Below the pieces are notes generated by a model. It was not told the DNA's origin. It worked only from the letters and a program-made list of their open reading frames with translations, and searched no databases. A DNA stretch of 64,000 bases from Caballeronia temeraria. Its GTDB lineage: Bacteria; Pseudomonadota; Gammaproteobacteria; Burkholderiales; Burkholderiaceae. Where the stretch lies: positions 186,001 to 250,000 of the forward strand of contig NZ_FCOI02000007.1 in NCBI RefSeq assembly GCF_001544795.2, read 5' to 3'. Made by a program: the position numbers and the translations under genes. How positions within the stretch are numbered: position 1 is the first letter of the stretch; each line of letters opens with the position of its first letter. This document shows positions 19,102 through 33,194 of the stretch, piece after piece.

Positions 19102-20616
19102 GTGCGAGGGCGAGTGTCCAGAAGCGCTGCTTATGCCGCCGTTCTTACAGCGCTATTAACAATTGCCGGATGCGCGAGCATGGGCAAGATCGCGCCGCAG
19201 GATTCGCTCAAGGATGCATCGACGCTCGATGCCGGCAGCGCCATCCGCGCCGCCAACGCCGAAGCCCAATGGCCCGACGCGCAATGGTGGCGCGCTTATC
19301 GCGACCCGCAGCTCGACGCGTGGATCGCCCGCGCGACCGCCGGCAGCCCCACGCTCGCGATGGCCGCGGCGCGCGTGCGCGAGGCGCAGCAACAGGCGGG
19401 CGTCGCGCGCTCCGAGCTTCTGCCGCACGTCGACGGCGCGATGAGCATCTCCCGCAAGAACTGGCCCAACAACGATTTCTACGGCCCGGGCCCGTACGCC
19501 GACACGACGACCTGGGACAACACCGCCGCCCTCTCGCTCTCCTACAACCTCGACCTCTGGCACCGCGACGACAACAACGCCGAGCGCGCGCTCGATGTCG
19601 CCCATGTGCGCGCCGCCGATGCCCGCGCCGCGCAGCTCGAACTCGAGGCGAACGTCGTGCGCGCATACATCGGTTTTTCGCAGTCGTTCGCGCTGCTCGA
19701 TATCGCGCAGGAGACGCTCGCGCAGCAGGAGCGCATCGCCGATCTCGCGCGGCGGCGGTTGAAAGGCGGTCTCGGCACGCAACTCGAAGTGAGTCAGGCC
19801 GAAACGCCGTTGCCCGAGTACGAACGTCAGGTCGATGTCTACAAGGAAGAAATCCAGCTCGCGCGCCATCAACTGGCCGCGCTCGCCGGCGACGGCCCCG
19901 GCGCGGGCGAAGCGCTCACGCGCCCCGAGTTGTCGCTCGCGACGCCGCTGCCGCTGCCCTCCGCGCTGCCGGCGGAACTCGTCGGACATCGGCCGGATAT
20001 CGTTGCGGCGCGCTGGATGGTGGCGGGCGAGGCGCGCGGCATCGACGTCGCGAAGGCCGGTTTCTATCCGAACATCAATCTGGCGGCGTCGCTAACGCAG
20101 GCGTTCGCGGGCGGCGCGCTGCTCTCCTTCCTCACACGCGATGCATCCGGCTACAGCTTCGGCCCCGCGATCTCGCTGCCGATCTTCGAAGGCGGACGTC
20201 TGCGCGCGCAGCTCGGCGCGGCGTCGGCGCGCTACGATCAGGCCGTCGATCATTACAACGCGACGCTCGTCGCCGCGCTCAAGGACATCGCCGATCAGGT
20301 CGTGCGCGTGCATTCGCTCGATACGCAGCTCGACGCGTCGGGCCGATCCGTCGCCGCCGCGCGCAAGAACTACGATCTCGCGAACGCAGGCTATAAACGC
20401 GGCCTCACCGATTATCTGAACGTGCTCATCGCGCAAACGCAGTTGCTCAAGGCGCAGGACGGCCAGGCACGCGTGCGCGCGCAGCGGCTCGCCTCGTACG
20501 CGACCCTCACGTCGGCGCTCGGCGGCGGCATCGACGATCCGTCGAACGGGCCGCAACCGTCCGCGCTCGCGCCGTCGCAGCACATCGGGCCGTTCGCGAA
20601 AGCGCAGCGAGACTGA
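19102..20616 (+). CDS. efflux outer-membrane lipoprotein, OprM/NodT family
   Basis: A 504-aa TolC-like outer-membrane factor. A lipoprotein signal ends in IAGC with Cys24 as the lipidated residue. Two repeats of the outer-membrane efflux domain follow (about 60-260 and 275-465), with coiled-coil segments rich in Ala and Gln. It starts with GTG, 6 nt after AGGAG. It is the first gene of an operon with a FUSC pump, a DUF1656 protein and an HlyD adaptor, forming a tripartite exporter. The next gene begins 2 bp after its stop. Confidence 0.92.
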   Translation: MRGRVSRSAAYAAVLTALLTIAGCASMGKIAPQDSLKDASTLDAGSAIRAANAEAQWPDAQWWRAYRDPQLDAWIARATAGSPTLAMAAARVREAQQQAGVARSELLPHVDGAMSISRKNWPNNDFYGPGPYADTTTWDNTAALSLSYNLDLWHRDDNNAERALDVAHVRAADARAAQLELEANVVRAYIGFSQSFALLDIAQETLAQQERIADLARRRLKGGLGTQLEVSQAETPLPEYERQVDVYKEEIQLARHQLAALAGDGPGAGEALTRPELSLATPLPLPSALPAELVGHRPDIVAARWMVAGEARGIDVAKAGFYPNINLAASLTQAFAGGALLSFLTRDASGYSFGPAISLPIFEGGRLRAQLGAASARYDQAVDHYNATLVAALKDIADQVVRVHSLDTQLDASGRSVAAARKNYDLANAGYKRGLTDYLNVLIAQTQLLKAQDGQARVRAQRLASYATLTSALGGGIDDPSNGPQPSALAPSQHIGPFAKAQRD

Positions 20617-20618
20617 GC

Positions 20619-22811
20619 ATGTCGACGCCCGCTTCTCTCATCGAACGTCAGTCGCTCAGGCAAGCCTTCCTCGACTGGGCGCGCACCGACGGCCTCGCGT
20701 GGGTCTATATCGTCAAGGCCGTGCTCGCGGCGCTGCTGTCGCTGTGGATCGCGATGCGCCTCGACATGGCGCAGCCGCGCACCGCGATGACCACCGTGTT
20801 CGTCGTGATGCAGCCGCAAAGCGGCATGGTGCTCGCGAAGAGCTTCTATCGTTTCTGCGGGACGATGGTCGGCCTCGTCGTGATGATGATTCTCATCAGC
20901 CTGTTCTCGCAGCAGCCGGTGCTGTTTCTCTCGGCGACGGCGCTTTGGGTCGGCATCTGCACCGCGGGCGCGGCGCGCAACCGCAATTTCCGCTCGTACG
21001 GTTTCGTGCTCGCGGGCTACACGGCGGCGCTGATCGGGATTCCGGCGGCGCAGCATCCCGAGGCCGCGTATCTGTCGGCGCTTACGCGGGTCGGCGAAGT
21101 GACGCTCGGCATCGTGTGTTCCGGCGCGGTGAGCGCGCTCATCTTTCCGCAGCATGCGGGCGAGCAGGTTCGCACGACGGTGCGCCGCCGCTTCACGCAG
21201 TTCGTCGATTACGTGTGCCGCGCGCTGTCGGGCAAGATGGAGCGCGCGCAGATCGAGCGGACCAATCTCGCGTTCGTGTCGGATATCGTCGGGTTCGAGG
21301 CGGCGCGCAGTGTCGCCGTGTTCGAGAATCCCGAATCGCGCATGCGCGGCGGACGGCTCGCGCGCCTGAACAGCGAGTTCATGAGCGCGTCGACGCGCTT
21401 TCACGCGCTGCATCAGTTGATGAACCGGCTGCGCGAGACCGCATCGGCGACGACCATCGACGCGCTCGAGCCGTTCTTTCGCGAAGTGCCGCCGCTCTTT
21501 TCGGTATCGGGCGAGCCGGTCAGAAACGCCGCCGATGCCGCGCACGCCGCCGCGCAATTGCGCGACCACAAGGCGGCATTGCCGAAGCGCGTGCGCGCGG
21601 TGCGCGCGGCACTCGAAGCGAATCCGGACTTCGCGCAACTGGAGTTCGATACGGCCACGGAGCTGCTGTATCGCTTCGTCGACGACATGCTCGCGTATGC
21701 CGAAACCTATGCGTCGCTGACATCGCCGTCGCATGAACGCGAGCACTGGATCGCGCGCTACGTGCCGAAGACCAACATGCTCGCAGCGGCCATTTCCGGC
21801 TTGCGCGGCGCGGTCGTGATGTTCGTGCTCTCCGCGTTCTGGATCGAGACCGCGTGGCCGAGCGGCGGCACGATGGTCCTCAACGCGGCGGCCGTGTGCG
21901 CGCTCGCGTCGTCATCGCCGCGCCCCACGCTCATGTCGGCGCAAATGGCGCTCGGCACGATGCTCGCGACCGTCAGCGGCATGATCGTCGTGTTCGGCGT
22001 GTTTCCGCATATCGAGGGTTTCGCGATGATGTGCGCCGCGCTCGCGCCCGCGCTGTTGCTCGGCGCGTATCTGAGCACGCGGCGCGCGCTGGCCGGCGTG
22101 GGCATCGGCTATTGCATCTTCTTCTGCTTTCTCGCGGGCCCGGACAATCTCGTGCACTACGATCCGACCGGCTTCATGAACGATGCGCTCGCGCTCGTGC
22201 TGTCGATGATCGTCGCGGCGATCGCGTTCGCCGTGCTGCTGCCGACCGATGCGCCGTGGCTGCGTCGATTGCTCCTCGGCGATCTGCGGCGCGAAGTCGT
22301 GAACGCGCGCCGTGGACGTCTCGCAAGTCTCACGACGCACTTCGAGAGCCGCACGCGCGACCTGCTCGCGCAGATCAACGCGCTCGCGACCGGCCGCCCC
22401 GATTTGCAACGCGACGCGCTGCAGTGGCTTTTCGCGGTACTCGAATTCGGCAATGCGGTGATCGACTTGCGTCGCGAGATCGCGGCGCTGCCGGGCGGGC
22501 CGGCTTATGCGGCGTCGATGCCGTGGCGCCGCTGCATCGATGCGACGCTCGATGCCGTCGCGCGTCTCTTCGATCGCCCGAAGGCGCAGCGTTTCGACGC
22601 CGCGCTCGCCGTGACCGAACGCGCGATCGCCGATACGCAGGATCTGCTCGCGCGGCTCGATCCGCCGCGCGAGGACAGGCATCGGCTGCAGCGCATCGCG
22701 AGTCATCTGCATTTCGTTCGTACCGCGCTGCTCGATCACGAATCACCGTTCGCGCAATTCGCGCCCGTTCAGACACACACGCCCGAAGGAGCGAATCATG
22801 TTCCCGCGTAA
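20619..22811 (+). CDS. FUSC/AaeB-type inner-membrane efflux pump
   Basis: A 730-aa protein of the fusaric-acid-resistance/AaeB family. Two blocks of membrane helices (about 25-165 and 380-540) are separated by a soluble cytoplasmic region, with a second soluble region at the C-terminus. This duplicated layout is typical. Together with the downstream DUF1656 and HlyD proteins and the upstream lipoprotein it should export aromatic carboxylic acids or related toxic acids. Its end overlaps the DUF1656 gene by 14 bp. Confidence 0.9.
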   Translation: MSTPASLIERQSLRQAFLDWARTDGLAWVYIVKAVLAALLSLWIAMRLDMAQPRTAMTTVFVVMQPQSGMVLAKSFYRFCGTMVGLVVMMILISLFSQQPVLFLSATALWVGICTAGAARNRNFRSYGFVLAGYTAALIGIPAAQHPEAAYLSALTRVGEVTLGIVCSGAVSALIFPQHAGEQVRTTVRRRFTQFVDYVCRALSGKMERAQIERTNLAFVSDIVGFEAARSVAVFENPESRMRGGRLARLNSEFMSASTRFHALHQLMNRLRETASATTIDALEPFFREVPPLFSVSGEPVRNAADAAHAAAQLRDHKAALPKRVRAVRAALEANPDFAQLEFDTATELLYRFVDDMLAYAETYASLTSPSHEREHWIARYVPKTNMLAAAISGLRGAVVMFVLSAFWIETAWPSGGTMVLNAAAVCALASSSPRPTLMSAQMALGTMLATVSGMIVVFGVFPHIEGFAMMCAALAPALLLGAYLSTRRALAGVGIGYCIFFCFLAGPDNLVHYDPTGFMNDALALVLSMIVAAIAFAVLLPTDAPWLRRLLLGDLRREVVNARRGRLASLTTHFESRTRDLLAQINALATGRPDLQRDALQWLFAVLEFGNAVIDLRREIAALPGGPAYAASMPWRRCIDATLDAVARLFDRPKAQRFDAALAVTERAIADTQDLLARLDPPREDRHRLQRIASHLHFVRTALLDHESPFAQFAPVQTHTPEGANHVPA

Positions 22812-23001
22812 CGTCGCGATCCTCGAAGCCTATGTGCCGACGATTCTGCTGCTCTTCATCGCCGGCGCGATGATCACGTGGGTCGTCGACCGCGTGCTCG
22901 CGCTGACCGGGCTTTATCGCGTGGTCTGGCATCCGGCGCTCTTTCGCGCGAGTCTGCTCGTCTGCATTTGCGGGACGCTCGGGCTCGTTGCGTATCGCTG
23001 A
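22798..23001 (+). CDS. DUF1656 (AaeX-like) small membrane protein
   Basis: A 67-aa protein with two membrane helices (about 12-34 and 46-65). It belongs to the DUF1656/AaeX group, always found between the FUSC pump and the HlyD adaptor. The GAAGGAG ribosome site and the ATG lie inside the 3' end of the pump gene. Its job in the pump is unknown; an assembly or stability role is often assumed. Confidence 0.88.
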   Translation: MFPRNVAILEAYVPTILLLFIAGAMITWVVDRVLALTGLYRVVWHPALFRASLLVCICGTLGLVAYR

Positions 23002-23040
23002 GCGGCATCACCTTCATACACGCTGAATAAGAGTTGCATC

Positions 23041-23904
23041 ATGATTCTCAGGAAAATCATCGGACTGGTTTTGACGATCGCCATTTTCGCGGTCGCGCTC
23101 GTCATCGGACGCGTGCTGTGGGTGCACTACATGGACGAGCCGTGGACACGCGATGGCCGCGTGCGCGCCGATGTCGTCAACGTGGCGCCGGACGTGTCGG
23201 GCGCGGTCGTGCAGTTGCCGGTTCGCGACAACCAGTTCGTGAAGAAAGGCGACCTGCTGATGGAGATCGATCCGTCGCATTATCAGATCGCGGTCGAGCA
23301 GGCGGAGGCGAACGTCTCGGCGCGCGTGGCCGAGTTGCGCATGCGTCGTGCGGATGCCGCGCGCCGCGCCGACATGGACAGCCAGGTCGTGTCGAAGGAA
23401 GCGCGCGAAAACGCGATGCAGACGGCATCGACCGCGCAAGCGCAACTGCAACAGGCGCAGGCCGCGCTCGATGCCGCGAAGCTCAATCTCGAACGCACCA
23501 AGGTCTTTTCGCCGGTGGATGGCTACGTCACGAATCTGAACGTGTTTCGCGGCGACTACGCGACGGCGGGCGCGGCCAAGCTCGCGATCGTCGATAGTCA
23601 CTCGTTCTGGGTGTACGGCTATTTCGAGGAAACGAAGCTGCCGCATGTGCGTATCGGCGACAAGGCGTCGATTCGTTTGATGAGCGGCGGCGAGCTGAAG
23701 GGGCACGTCGAGAGCATTTCGCGCGGCATCTATGACCGCGACAATCCGCAAAGCCGCGAACTGCTCGCGGACGTGAACCCGACCTTCAACTGGGTGCGGC
23801 TCGCGCAACGCGTGCCGGTGCGCGTGCATATCGATGAGGTGCCGGAGGGGGTTCTACTGAGTGCGGGGACGACGGCGACGGTGATCGTCACGCCGTCGAT
23901 GTGA
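23041..23904 (+). CDS. HlyD/AaeA-type membrane fusion protein
   Basis: A 287-aa periplasmic adaptor. One N-terminal membrane anchor (residues 5-25) is followed by a barrel-sandwich hybrid domain (VNVAPDVSGAVVQLPV), a helical hairpin rich in Ala, Gln and Glu (about 85-155) and a beta-barrel domain (DGYVTNLNV onward). It links the FUSC pump to the outer-membrane lipoprotein. It is the last gene of the operon, with a terminator straight after. Confidence 0.92.
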   Translation: MILRKIIGLVLTIAIFAVALVIGRVLWVHYMDEPWTRDGRVRADVVNVAPDVSGAVVQLPVRDNQFVKKGDLLMEIDPSHYQIAVEQAEANVSARVAELRMRRADAARRADMDSQVVSKEARENAMQTASTAQAQLQQAQAALDAAKLNLERTKVFSPVDGYVTNLNVFRGDYATAGAAKLAIVDSHSFWVYGYFEETKLPHVRIGDKASIRLMSGGELKGHVESISRGIYDRDNPQSRELLADVNPTFNWVRLAQRVPVRVHIDEVPEGVLLSAGTTATVIVTPSM

Positions 23905-23910
23905 CGGAAA

Positions 23911-23947
23911 AAAAGCCCGCTCCGGATTCCCTCCCGAGCGGGCTTTT
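23911..23947. terminator. bidirectional terminator between efflux operon and amino-acid binding protein gene
   Basis: A 12-bp stem (23911-23922 with 23936-23947) has A-run and T-run edges, so it works for both convergent transcripts. Confidence 0.85.
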
Positions 23948-23969
23948 CACATCAGGCAGGGTCGAAGCC

Positions 23970-24770
23970 TTACTTCAGCACGACCTTCACATCGAAATAC
24001 TTCTGCGCGAAGCGGTCGATCGTCCCCTCATCCTTCAGTTCCTTGAGCGCGCGATTCACCGCATCCTTCAGCGCCTTGTCGTTCTTGCGCACGCCGAAGC
24101 CCACGCCCGAACCCAGCAGCTTGTCATCGGCCACGGCCGGACCCGCGAACGCGAAACCCGCGCCCTGCGGCTGCTTCAGAAAGCCCTTCGACGCCGCTTC
24201 GGCATCCTGAAACGCCGCATCCAGACGGCCCGACGCCAGATCCGCATAGATCTGATCCTGCGCCTGATACGACTCGACATCGATGCCCGCAGTCGCCCAT
24301 TTCGCCTTCGCGTAGGTCTCCTGGATCGAGCCCTGCAGCACGCCGACGCGTTTGCCCTTCAGACCGTCGACGGTCGGCTGGATCGCGCTGCCCTTCTTCG
24401 CAATCAGCTGATTCGGGATCGTGTAGATCGGATCGGTGAAGTCGATGGCGACCTTGCGCTTGTCGGTGATCGTCATGTCCGAGTTGATCGCGTCGAACTT
24501 GCGCGCCTGCAACGCGGGAATCAGGCCATCGAACGAATTCTCGACCCACACGCACTTCATCTTCAGCTTCGCGCAGACCGCATTGCCGATGTCGATATCG
24601 AAGCCCTGCAGCTCGCCCGCCGGCGACTTCGATTCGAACGGCGCGTAGGACGCTTCGACGCCGAAACGCAGTTGCTTCATGTCATCGGCGGCGTACGCGT
24701 TCGTGAGGACAGCGGCGCCCAGCACCGCGAGTGTGGCGAGCTTGCGACCGATCAGATGCGATTTCTTCAA
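23970..24770 (-). CDS. basic amino-acid ABC transporter substrate-binding protein
   Basis: A 266-aa periplasmic binding protein of the HisJ/ArgT/AotJ family. A signal peptide ends at NAYA (about residue 23). The mature part carries LRFGVEASYAPFESK, FDIDIGNAVCAKL and MTITDKRKVAIDFTDP, typical of lysine/arginine/ornithine binders. I choose a TTG start at 24770, preceded by AAGGAG at the right distance. The upstream ATG would add an arginine-rich leader that spoils the signal peptide. It sits after the aru operon and apart from the permease genes at 33-35.5 kb, and probably serves them. Confidence 0.88.
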   Translation of the reverse strand: MKKSHLIGRKLATLAVLGAAVLTNAYAADDMKQLRFGVEASYAPFESKSPAGELQGFDIDIGNAVCAKLKMKCVWVENSFDGLIPALQARKFDAINSDMTITDKRKVAIDFTDPIYTIPNQLIAKKGSAIQPTVDGLKGKRVGVLQGSIQETYAKAKWATAGIDVESYQAQDQIYADLASGRLDAAFQDAEAASKGFLKQPQGAGFAFAGPAVADDKLLGSGVGFGVRKNDKALKDAVNRALKELKDEGTIDRFAQKYFDVKVVLK

Positions 24771-24894
24771 CTTCCATCTCCTTCCATTGCGGTTCAATTC
24801 GGGTGTGATGATCCGACACCGGGGCGCGATTGTAGCGCGTGGCGCACGCAAGCCCGCAGTGCTTCGGGAAGTGACGCCGGCCAGCCGATGCCGG

Positions 24895-25911
24895 TCAATC
24901 GAGGGAGGCGAGCGTCGAATCGGTCGTATCGACGACCATCAGACCGGCGCGCAGACCGGGCTTCACTTTCGGATTCGGAAACACGATGCGCTCTTCATCG
25001 TGCGACACGCGATATCGGTAATCGCCATCGTGCGCGAGTTCGGTGCCGGCCGGGAACGCGGTGAAGTTCGGCACATCGCTCGCCACGTTCAGCACGAAGT
25101 GCTCGCTTTGCTTGTCGATTTGCGCCACTACGGTGAACACGCGCAGCGGCGCGGTGTCGCGGGCCGCCTCGCCTGCGATCAGGCGGCGCAATGCCGCATC
25201 CGATGCGGCGAAACGCGCGAGATCGTTCTGCCCGAACGGGCGAACCTTGCCGAGTTCGAGCGTGCACGCGAGCGCGCCCGCCGCCACGGCCGTGAAATGC
25301 GTGAAGGTGTTCGCCTTCTCGCGATGCAGCAGCACCGCTTGCAGACGCGCATCGCGCAGCCAGTCGAACATCGCGCGGGCGAGCGGCGCGCCCGTGTGCG
25401 GCAGCAACGCGAACTGCTCGAACACCGACGCCCGGATCGCCGTGTGCATGTCGATATGCCACTTCGGCTGCGCGACGTCATCGAAAAAGGCAAGCGCCGC
25501 GCGCTCCAGCTCGGCTGCGCGCGCTGCCTCGCGGCTGCCGGGCAAACTCGCGTGACGGCCGCTGAACAGGCGATTCAGATCGTCGTCGATATAGCGATCG
25601 GCCGCACGCATCGCGTCGATATTGCCGAGGATCACGAGCATGCGTGCGACGAGCGGCGCGCGGCCATTCGCGATATCCGCGACGAGCGAGGACAGCATTT
25701 CGATCGGCGCGGTTTCATCGCCATGAATGCCCGCCGATGCGAGCACGCTATGCGCCGCCTCGCGCGCGGGTTCGAGCAGCAGCACGCCTTCGCCTTGCCA
25801 CGTCCATCGCACGCCGGAAGGCGCCGTGCCCGCGTGCGCCGTGGGACGACTGCCCGCGAGCGTAAAAGCGAGAAAGTCGTCGAGCAAGGATGAATCAGCG
25901 CTGGAAGTCAT
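24895..25911 (-). CDS. astE: succinylglutamate desuccinylase
   Basis: A 338-aa zinc amidohydrolase that splits N-succinylglutamate to glutamate and succinate, the last step of the arginine succinyltransferase pathway. Zinc ligands are visible in [11 protein letters not shown] (His, Glu) and WHIDMHTA (His). The start is the ATG at 25911, inside the 3' end of astB (17-bp overlap); a GTG three codons earlier is less likely. It is the last gene of the aru/ast operon. Confidence 0.93.
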   Translation of the reverse strand: MTSSADSSLLDDFLAFTLAGSRPTAHAGTAPSGVRWTWQGEGVLLLEPAREAAHSVLASAGIHGDETAPIEMLSSLVADIANGRAPLVARMLVILGNIDAMRAADRYIDDDLNRLFSGRHASLPGSREAARAAELERAALAFFDDVAQPKWHIDMHTAIRASVFEQFALLPHTGAPLARAMFDWLRDARLQAVLLHREKANTFTHFTAVAAGALACTLELGKVRPFGQNDLARFAASDAALRRLIAGEAARDTAPLRVFTVVAQIDKQSEHFVLNVASDVPNFTAFPAGTELAHDGDYRYRVSHDEERIVFPNPKVKPGLRAGLMVVDTTDSTLASLD

Positions 25912-27241
25912 AGACGGCACCGAGTCCGAGAAGGGTCGTCAGCTCGTCGAGCGCGGCGCGCGATTCGGCGAGCAGCGTCGGATCGGCGAGATCGGCGGGC
26001 GCGAGACGGTCGCGATAATGCCGGTCGATCCACGCATCGAGTTGCGCGAAGAGCGCATCGTCGATCCAGACGCGCGGGTTCACGGCAGCACGCTCGGCAT
26101 CATTCAGCACGACGCGCAGACGCAGGCACGCCGGGCCGCCGCCGTTCTTCATGCTCTCGCGCAAATCGAAGACGAGCACTTCGTCGATCGGCGTCTTGCG
26201 CGATGCGAGCGAATCCAGATACGCGGCCACGCGCGCGTTCTCGCGGCATTCCTGCGGCACGACGAGCCGTTGCCTGCCGTCCGCGCCCGAGAGCAACTGG
26301 CTGTTGAAGAGATACGACGAAACCGCATCCTCCACGCTCACTTCGCTGTCCGGCACTTCGAGCGCCTCGAACGGCGTACCGTGCGCCGCGAGCTTCGCGC
26401 GGAGTTCGTCGTAAACCTTGTGCTGGTCGACGAACGCGCGCTCGTGGCAAAAGAGCGTCGTGCGATTGCCGACCGCGATCACGTCGTTGTGGAACACGCC
26501 TGCATCGATCACATCGGGCGATTGCTGCGCGAACACGGTCGCATCGTCGGACAAGCCGTGCAGGCGCGCGACCGCGCGGCTCGCTTCGAGCGTCTGACGC
26601 GCGGGATAACGCTGCGGCTGCGGACCCTGGCCGTACTCGCTGCGTCCGTACACGAAGAACTCGACGCCCTTCGCGCCGTACTCGCGCGCAAAACGCGTGT
26701 GGTTCGCCGCGCCTTCGTCGCCGAGCGCGGGCGTGCCAGGCAGCGCGTGATGGATGCGAAAGCGGGCTTCATCGGCGAAGATCGCGGCGAGCGTGCGGCG
26801 CGTTTCGCCATGCTCGATCGCGCGATGCAGCTTGGCGGCGAGATTCGCGGGCGTGAAATGCACGCGGCCGTCGGCCGTATCCGCCGACGGACTCACGGTC
26901 GCCGCATTCGCGGTCCACATCGCCGATGCCGAACTCGCCGCCGCGAGCAGCTCCGGTGCTTCACGCGCCGCGCGCGCGATCACGCTGGCGTCGTCGCCGG
27001 AAAAGCCGACAGAGCGCAACAGTTTGATTGACGGGCGTTCGAGCGGCGGCAGCACGCCCTGATGAAAGCCGAGATCCGCCAGCTGCTTCATCTTGCGCAA
27101 GCCCTGCTTCGCGGCGGCCTTCGGATTCGCCACCGATTTCTCGTTGTTGCGCGACGCGACGTTGCCGAACGAGAGTCCCGCGTAGTTGTGCGTCGGGCCG
27201 ACCAGCCCGTCGAAGTTCGCTTCGGTTGCAAACATAGTCAT
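25895..27241 (-). CDS. astB: N-succinylarginine dihydrolase
   Basis: A 448-aa amidinotransferase-fold enzyme converting N2-succinylarginine to succinylornithine, CO2 and ammonia. The N-terminal signature [18 protein letters not shown] (residues 9-26) is family-specific, and [18 protein letters not shown] (as [11 protein letters not shown] here) near the C-terminus carries catalytic residues. Full length. It overlaps astE and follows astD by 21 bp. Confidence 0.95.
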   Translation of the reverse strand: MTMFATEANFDGLVGPTHNYAGLSFGNVASRNNEKSVANPKAAAKQGLRKMKQLADLGFHQGVLPPLERPSIKLLRSVGFSGDDASVIARAAREAPELLAAASSASAMWTANAATVSPSADTADGRVHFTPANLAAKLHRAIEHGETRRTLAAIFADEARFRIHHALPGTPALGDEGAANHTRFAREYGAKGVEFFVYGRSEYGQGPQPQRYPARQTLEASRAVARLHGLSDDATVFAQQSPDVIDAGVFHNDVIAVGNRTTLFCHERAFVDQHKVYDELRAKLAAHGTPFEALEVPDSEVSVEDAVSSYLFNSQLLSGADGRQRLVVPQECRENARVAAYLDSLASRKTPIDEVLVFDLRESMKNGGGPACLRLRVVLNDAERAAVNPRVWIDDALFAQLDAWIDRHYRDRLAPADLADPTLLAESRAALDELTTLLGLGAVYDFQR

Positions 27242-27262
27242 TCCCGCTGTTTGAAACGTGAC

Positions 27263-30824
<3,562 letters not shown>

Positions 30825-30837
30825 CGGGTCCTGTCGA

Positions 30838-32064
30838 TTACTTGACGGCAGCCGTGCCGACGACCTGCTCGATCGCCTTCTCGATGCGCGCGAAGCCTTC
30901 GTCGAGATCGGCCATCGGCATGATGAGCGACGGCGCGAAGCGCAGCACGTTTGGCCCCGCGATCAGCATGATGACGCCGTTCGCGGCCGCGGCATTGAGC
31001 ACGTCCTTCGCGCGATCCTTGTAGCTGTCGTTCAGTTCGGCGCCGATCAGAAGACCGCGTCCGCGAATCTCCCTGAACATGCCGAAGCGCTCGTTGATGC
31101 GCTCCAGATGCGCCTTGATCGCCTCGCTGCGCTCGTTCACGCCTTCGAGAACCTTCGGATCGCTGATCAGTTCGACGACCTTCTCCGCGATCGACGCGCC
31201 CAGCGGATTGCCGCCGTATGTCGTGCCATGCACGCCGACCTTGAAGTGCGCGGCGATGTCGTTGGTCGTCAACATCACGCCGATGGGAAAACCGTTGCCC
31301 AGTGCCTTCGCGCTCGTGAGGATATCGGGCGTCACGCCGTACTGCATGTACGCGTAGAACGTGCCCGTGCGGCCGACGCCCGTCTGCACCTCATCGAAAA
31401 TCAGGAGCGCGCCGTGCCTGTCGCAGGCTTCGCGCAAGCCCTTCAGGAACGCGGGATCGGCGGGCAGCACGCCGCCTTCGCCCTGCACCGGCTCGACGAT
31501 CACCGCGCACGTCTTCGGGCCGATGGCTTCGAGCGCCTTCGGCAGATCGTTGTACGGCAGATGACGGATGCCCTGCGGCTGCGGACCGAAGCCTTCGGCG
31601 TACTTCGGCTGACCGCCGACGCTCACCGTGAAGAAAGTGCGTCCGTGGAACGATTGCGTGAACGAGATGATCTCGATCTTGTCGTCGCCGTGATTGTCGA
31701 TCGCATAGCGGCGCGCGAGCTTCAGCGCCGCTTCGTTCGCTTCCGCGCCCGAGTTCGCGAAGAACGCGCGGTCGGCGAAAGTGAGATCGGTCAGGCGTTT
31801 CGCGAGGCGCAACACCGGTGCATTCGTATAGCCGTTGCCGATGTGCCAGAGTTTTTCGCCCTGCTCGTGCAGCACTTTCAGCAATTCCGGATGGCCGTGG
31901 CCGAGCGCCGTCACGGCGATGCCGCCGGCGAAATCGACATAATCGCGGCCTTCGGTGTCCCATACGCGCGAGCCGCGGCCCCGGTCGGGCACGAAACTGG
32001 CCGGCGCGAATACCGGAACCATTACTTCGTCGAACGTACCGCGATTCACATTGATGTCGGTCAT
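30838..32064 (-). CDS. astC: succinylornithine/acetylornithine aminotransferase
   Basis: A 408-aa class III PLP aminotransferase that converts succinylornithine and glutamate semialdehyde equivalents in arginine catabolism, and may also serve arginine synthesis. The PLP lysine is in [11 protein letters not shown], the Asp in [14 protein letters not shown], and the glycine-rich [17 protein letters not shown] binds phosphate. The ATG at 32064 follows GAGGAG; longer forms lack support. It is the first gene of the aruCFGDBE-type operon, with a sequence like a Pseudomonas ArgR half-site about 70 bp upstream. Confidence 0.93.
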   Translation of the reverse strand: MTDINVNRGTFDEVMVPVFAPASFVPDRGRGSRVWDTEGRDYVDFAGGIAVTALGHGHPELLKVLHEQGEKLWHIGNGYTNAPVLRLAKRLTDLTFADRAFFANSGAEANEAALKLARRYAIDNHGDDKIEIISFTQSFHGRTFFTVSVGGQPKYAEGFGPQPQGIRHLPYNDLPKALEAIGPKTCAVIVEPVQGEGGVLPADPAFLKGLREACDRHGALLIFDEVQTGVGRTGTFYAYMQYGVTPDILTSAKALGNGFPIGVMLTTNDIAAHFKVGVHGTTYGGNPLGASIAEKVVELISDPKVLEGVNERSEAIKAHLERINERFGMFREIRGRGLLIGAELNDSYKDRAKDVLNAAAANGVIMLIAGPNVLRFAPSLIMPMADLDEGFARIEKAIEQVVGTAAVK

Positions 32065-32133
32065 GAGCCACTCCTCGTCAGGTTCGTGCATCGGTTCTTG
32101 CAATGCTTTCGATATTAGGCAATCGCACGCGTT

Positions 32134-32154
32134 CCGTCTTGCGCGTTCGCGACA
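32134..32154 (-). promoter_or_regulatory. ArgR half-site-like sequence upstream of astC
   Basis: Read on the minus strand the sequence is TGTCGC, 8 nt, AA, 5 nt, which matches the TGTCGC-N8-AA-N5 half-site described for the AraC-type ArgR of Pseudomonas aeruginosa. It lies between argR and astC, upstream of the catabolic operon. A second tandem half-site is weak. Confidence 0.55.
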
Positions 32155-32179
32155 TGCTTCGATGGGCTTTTTTGCAGCT

Positions 32180-33193
32180 TTATGCTGCGTCCGGCGGCTC
32201 GATGAGCGCGCCGCCGCGCGGTTCGTCGATCGCGCCGCCGCGCTGCTTTTCGATCCAGTTGCGGCGCTCCTCGCGCGGCGTCACGCCGAAGCGGTCGCGA
32301 TACGCATTGGAAAAATGCGCCGCCGATGAAAACCCGCACGCGAGGCTGATCTGCACCACCGATTTGCTCGTGCGCTGCAACTGCGTGCGCGCCTTCGTCA
32401 GGCGCAGATTGAGGTAATACTTCGACGGCATCGCGCCGAGATACTGGCGAAAGAGCCGCTCCAGTTGCCGGCGCGAGATGCCGACGAGATTCGCGATTTC
32501 ATCAGTGGCGAGCGGATCTTCGATGTTCGCTTCCATCAACTGGAGCGCGTCGTTCAGACGCGGATGGCGCTCGCCCGGCGCGGTGACGAACGGAATGCGC
32601 TGGCGCTCCGTGCCCGCGCGCAGGCTGCCGATGCCGAGCGAATCCGCGATGCGTTCCGCGAGATCCGGGCCGTGATCGCGCGCGATCATCGCGAGCATGA
32701 AGTCGATGCTCGCCTGCCCGCCCGTGCAGGTAGCGCGGTCGCGGTCGATCTCGAAGATCTGCTGGCTGACGATTGCGCGCTCGAACTGCTCGGTGAATTG
32801 CTGATACGTTTCCCAGTTCACCGCGACGCGATACTGCGAAAGCTGCCCGGCCATCGCGAGCCACCAGACGCCGTGATGAATGCCCGTCACGAGCGGCGTG
32901 CGCGGCGCGACGCGCGCGAGGCTCGCGAGAAAGAGCCGATAATCCGCGAACTGCTGATAGCGCTCCGACACGACGATGAGCCAGTCGCAGCGCACGGCGT
33001 CGTTGAAGGCGCAATCGGCGGGAAGCTGCGCGCCGCCCGAGAGCGGCACGGCACGGCCGTCCCAGGAACAGACGCGCCATTCGTAGAGACGATGCCCGTC
33101 GATCTCGTTGGCGAGCGAGAGACTGTCGATGATCGGCCCGATGCCGCTCATCGACACCGGCGGCAGCGCGACGATCGCAACTTGCAGCGTCAC
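32180..33193 (-). CDS. argR: AraC-family arginine regulator ArgR
   Basis: A 337-aa GlxA-type AraC regulator. The N-terminal DJ-1/PfpI-like domain (about 5-190) is followed by a double helix-turn-helix AraC domain (about 215-320; [23 protein letters not shown], split by the helix turn, and [16 protein letters not shown]). It fits the arginine-responsive ArgR of Pseudomonas, which activates aot and aru operons, not the hexameric enterobacterial ArgR. It starts with GTG, one base after the stop of the ATPase gene, so it belongs to the transport operon and may control itself. Confidence 0.88.
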   Translation of the reverse strand: MTLQVAIVALPPVSMSGIGPIIDSLSLANEIDGHRLYEWRVCSWDGRAVPLSGGAQLPADCAFNDAVRCDWLIVVSERYQQFADYRLFLASLARVAPRTPLVTGIHHGVWWLAMAGQLSQYRVAVNWETYQQFTEQFERAIVSQQIFEIDRDRATCTGGQASIDFMLAMIARDHGPDLAERIADSLGIGSLRAGTERQRIPFVTAPGERHPRLNDALQLMEANIEDPLATDEIANLVGISRRQLERLFRQYLGAMPSKYYLNLRLTKARTQLQRTSKSVVQISLACGFSSAAHFSNAYRDRFGVTPREERRNWIEKQRGGAIDEPRGGALIEPPDAA

Positions 33194-33194
33194 G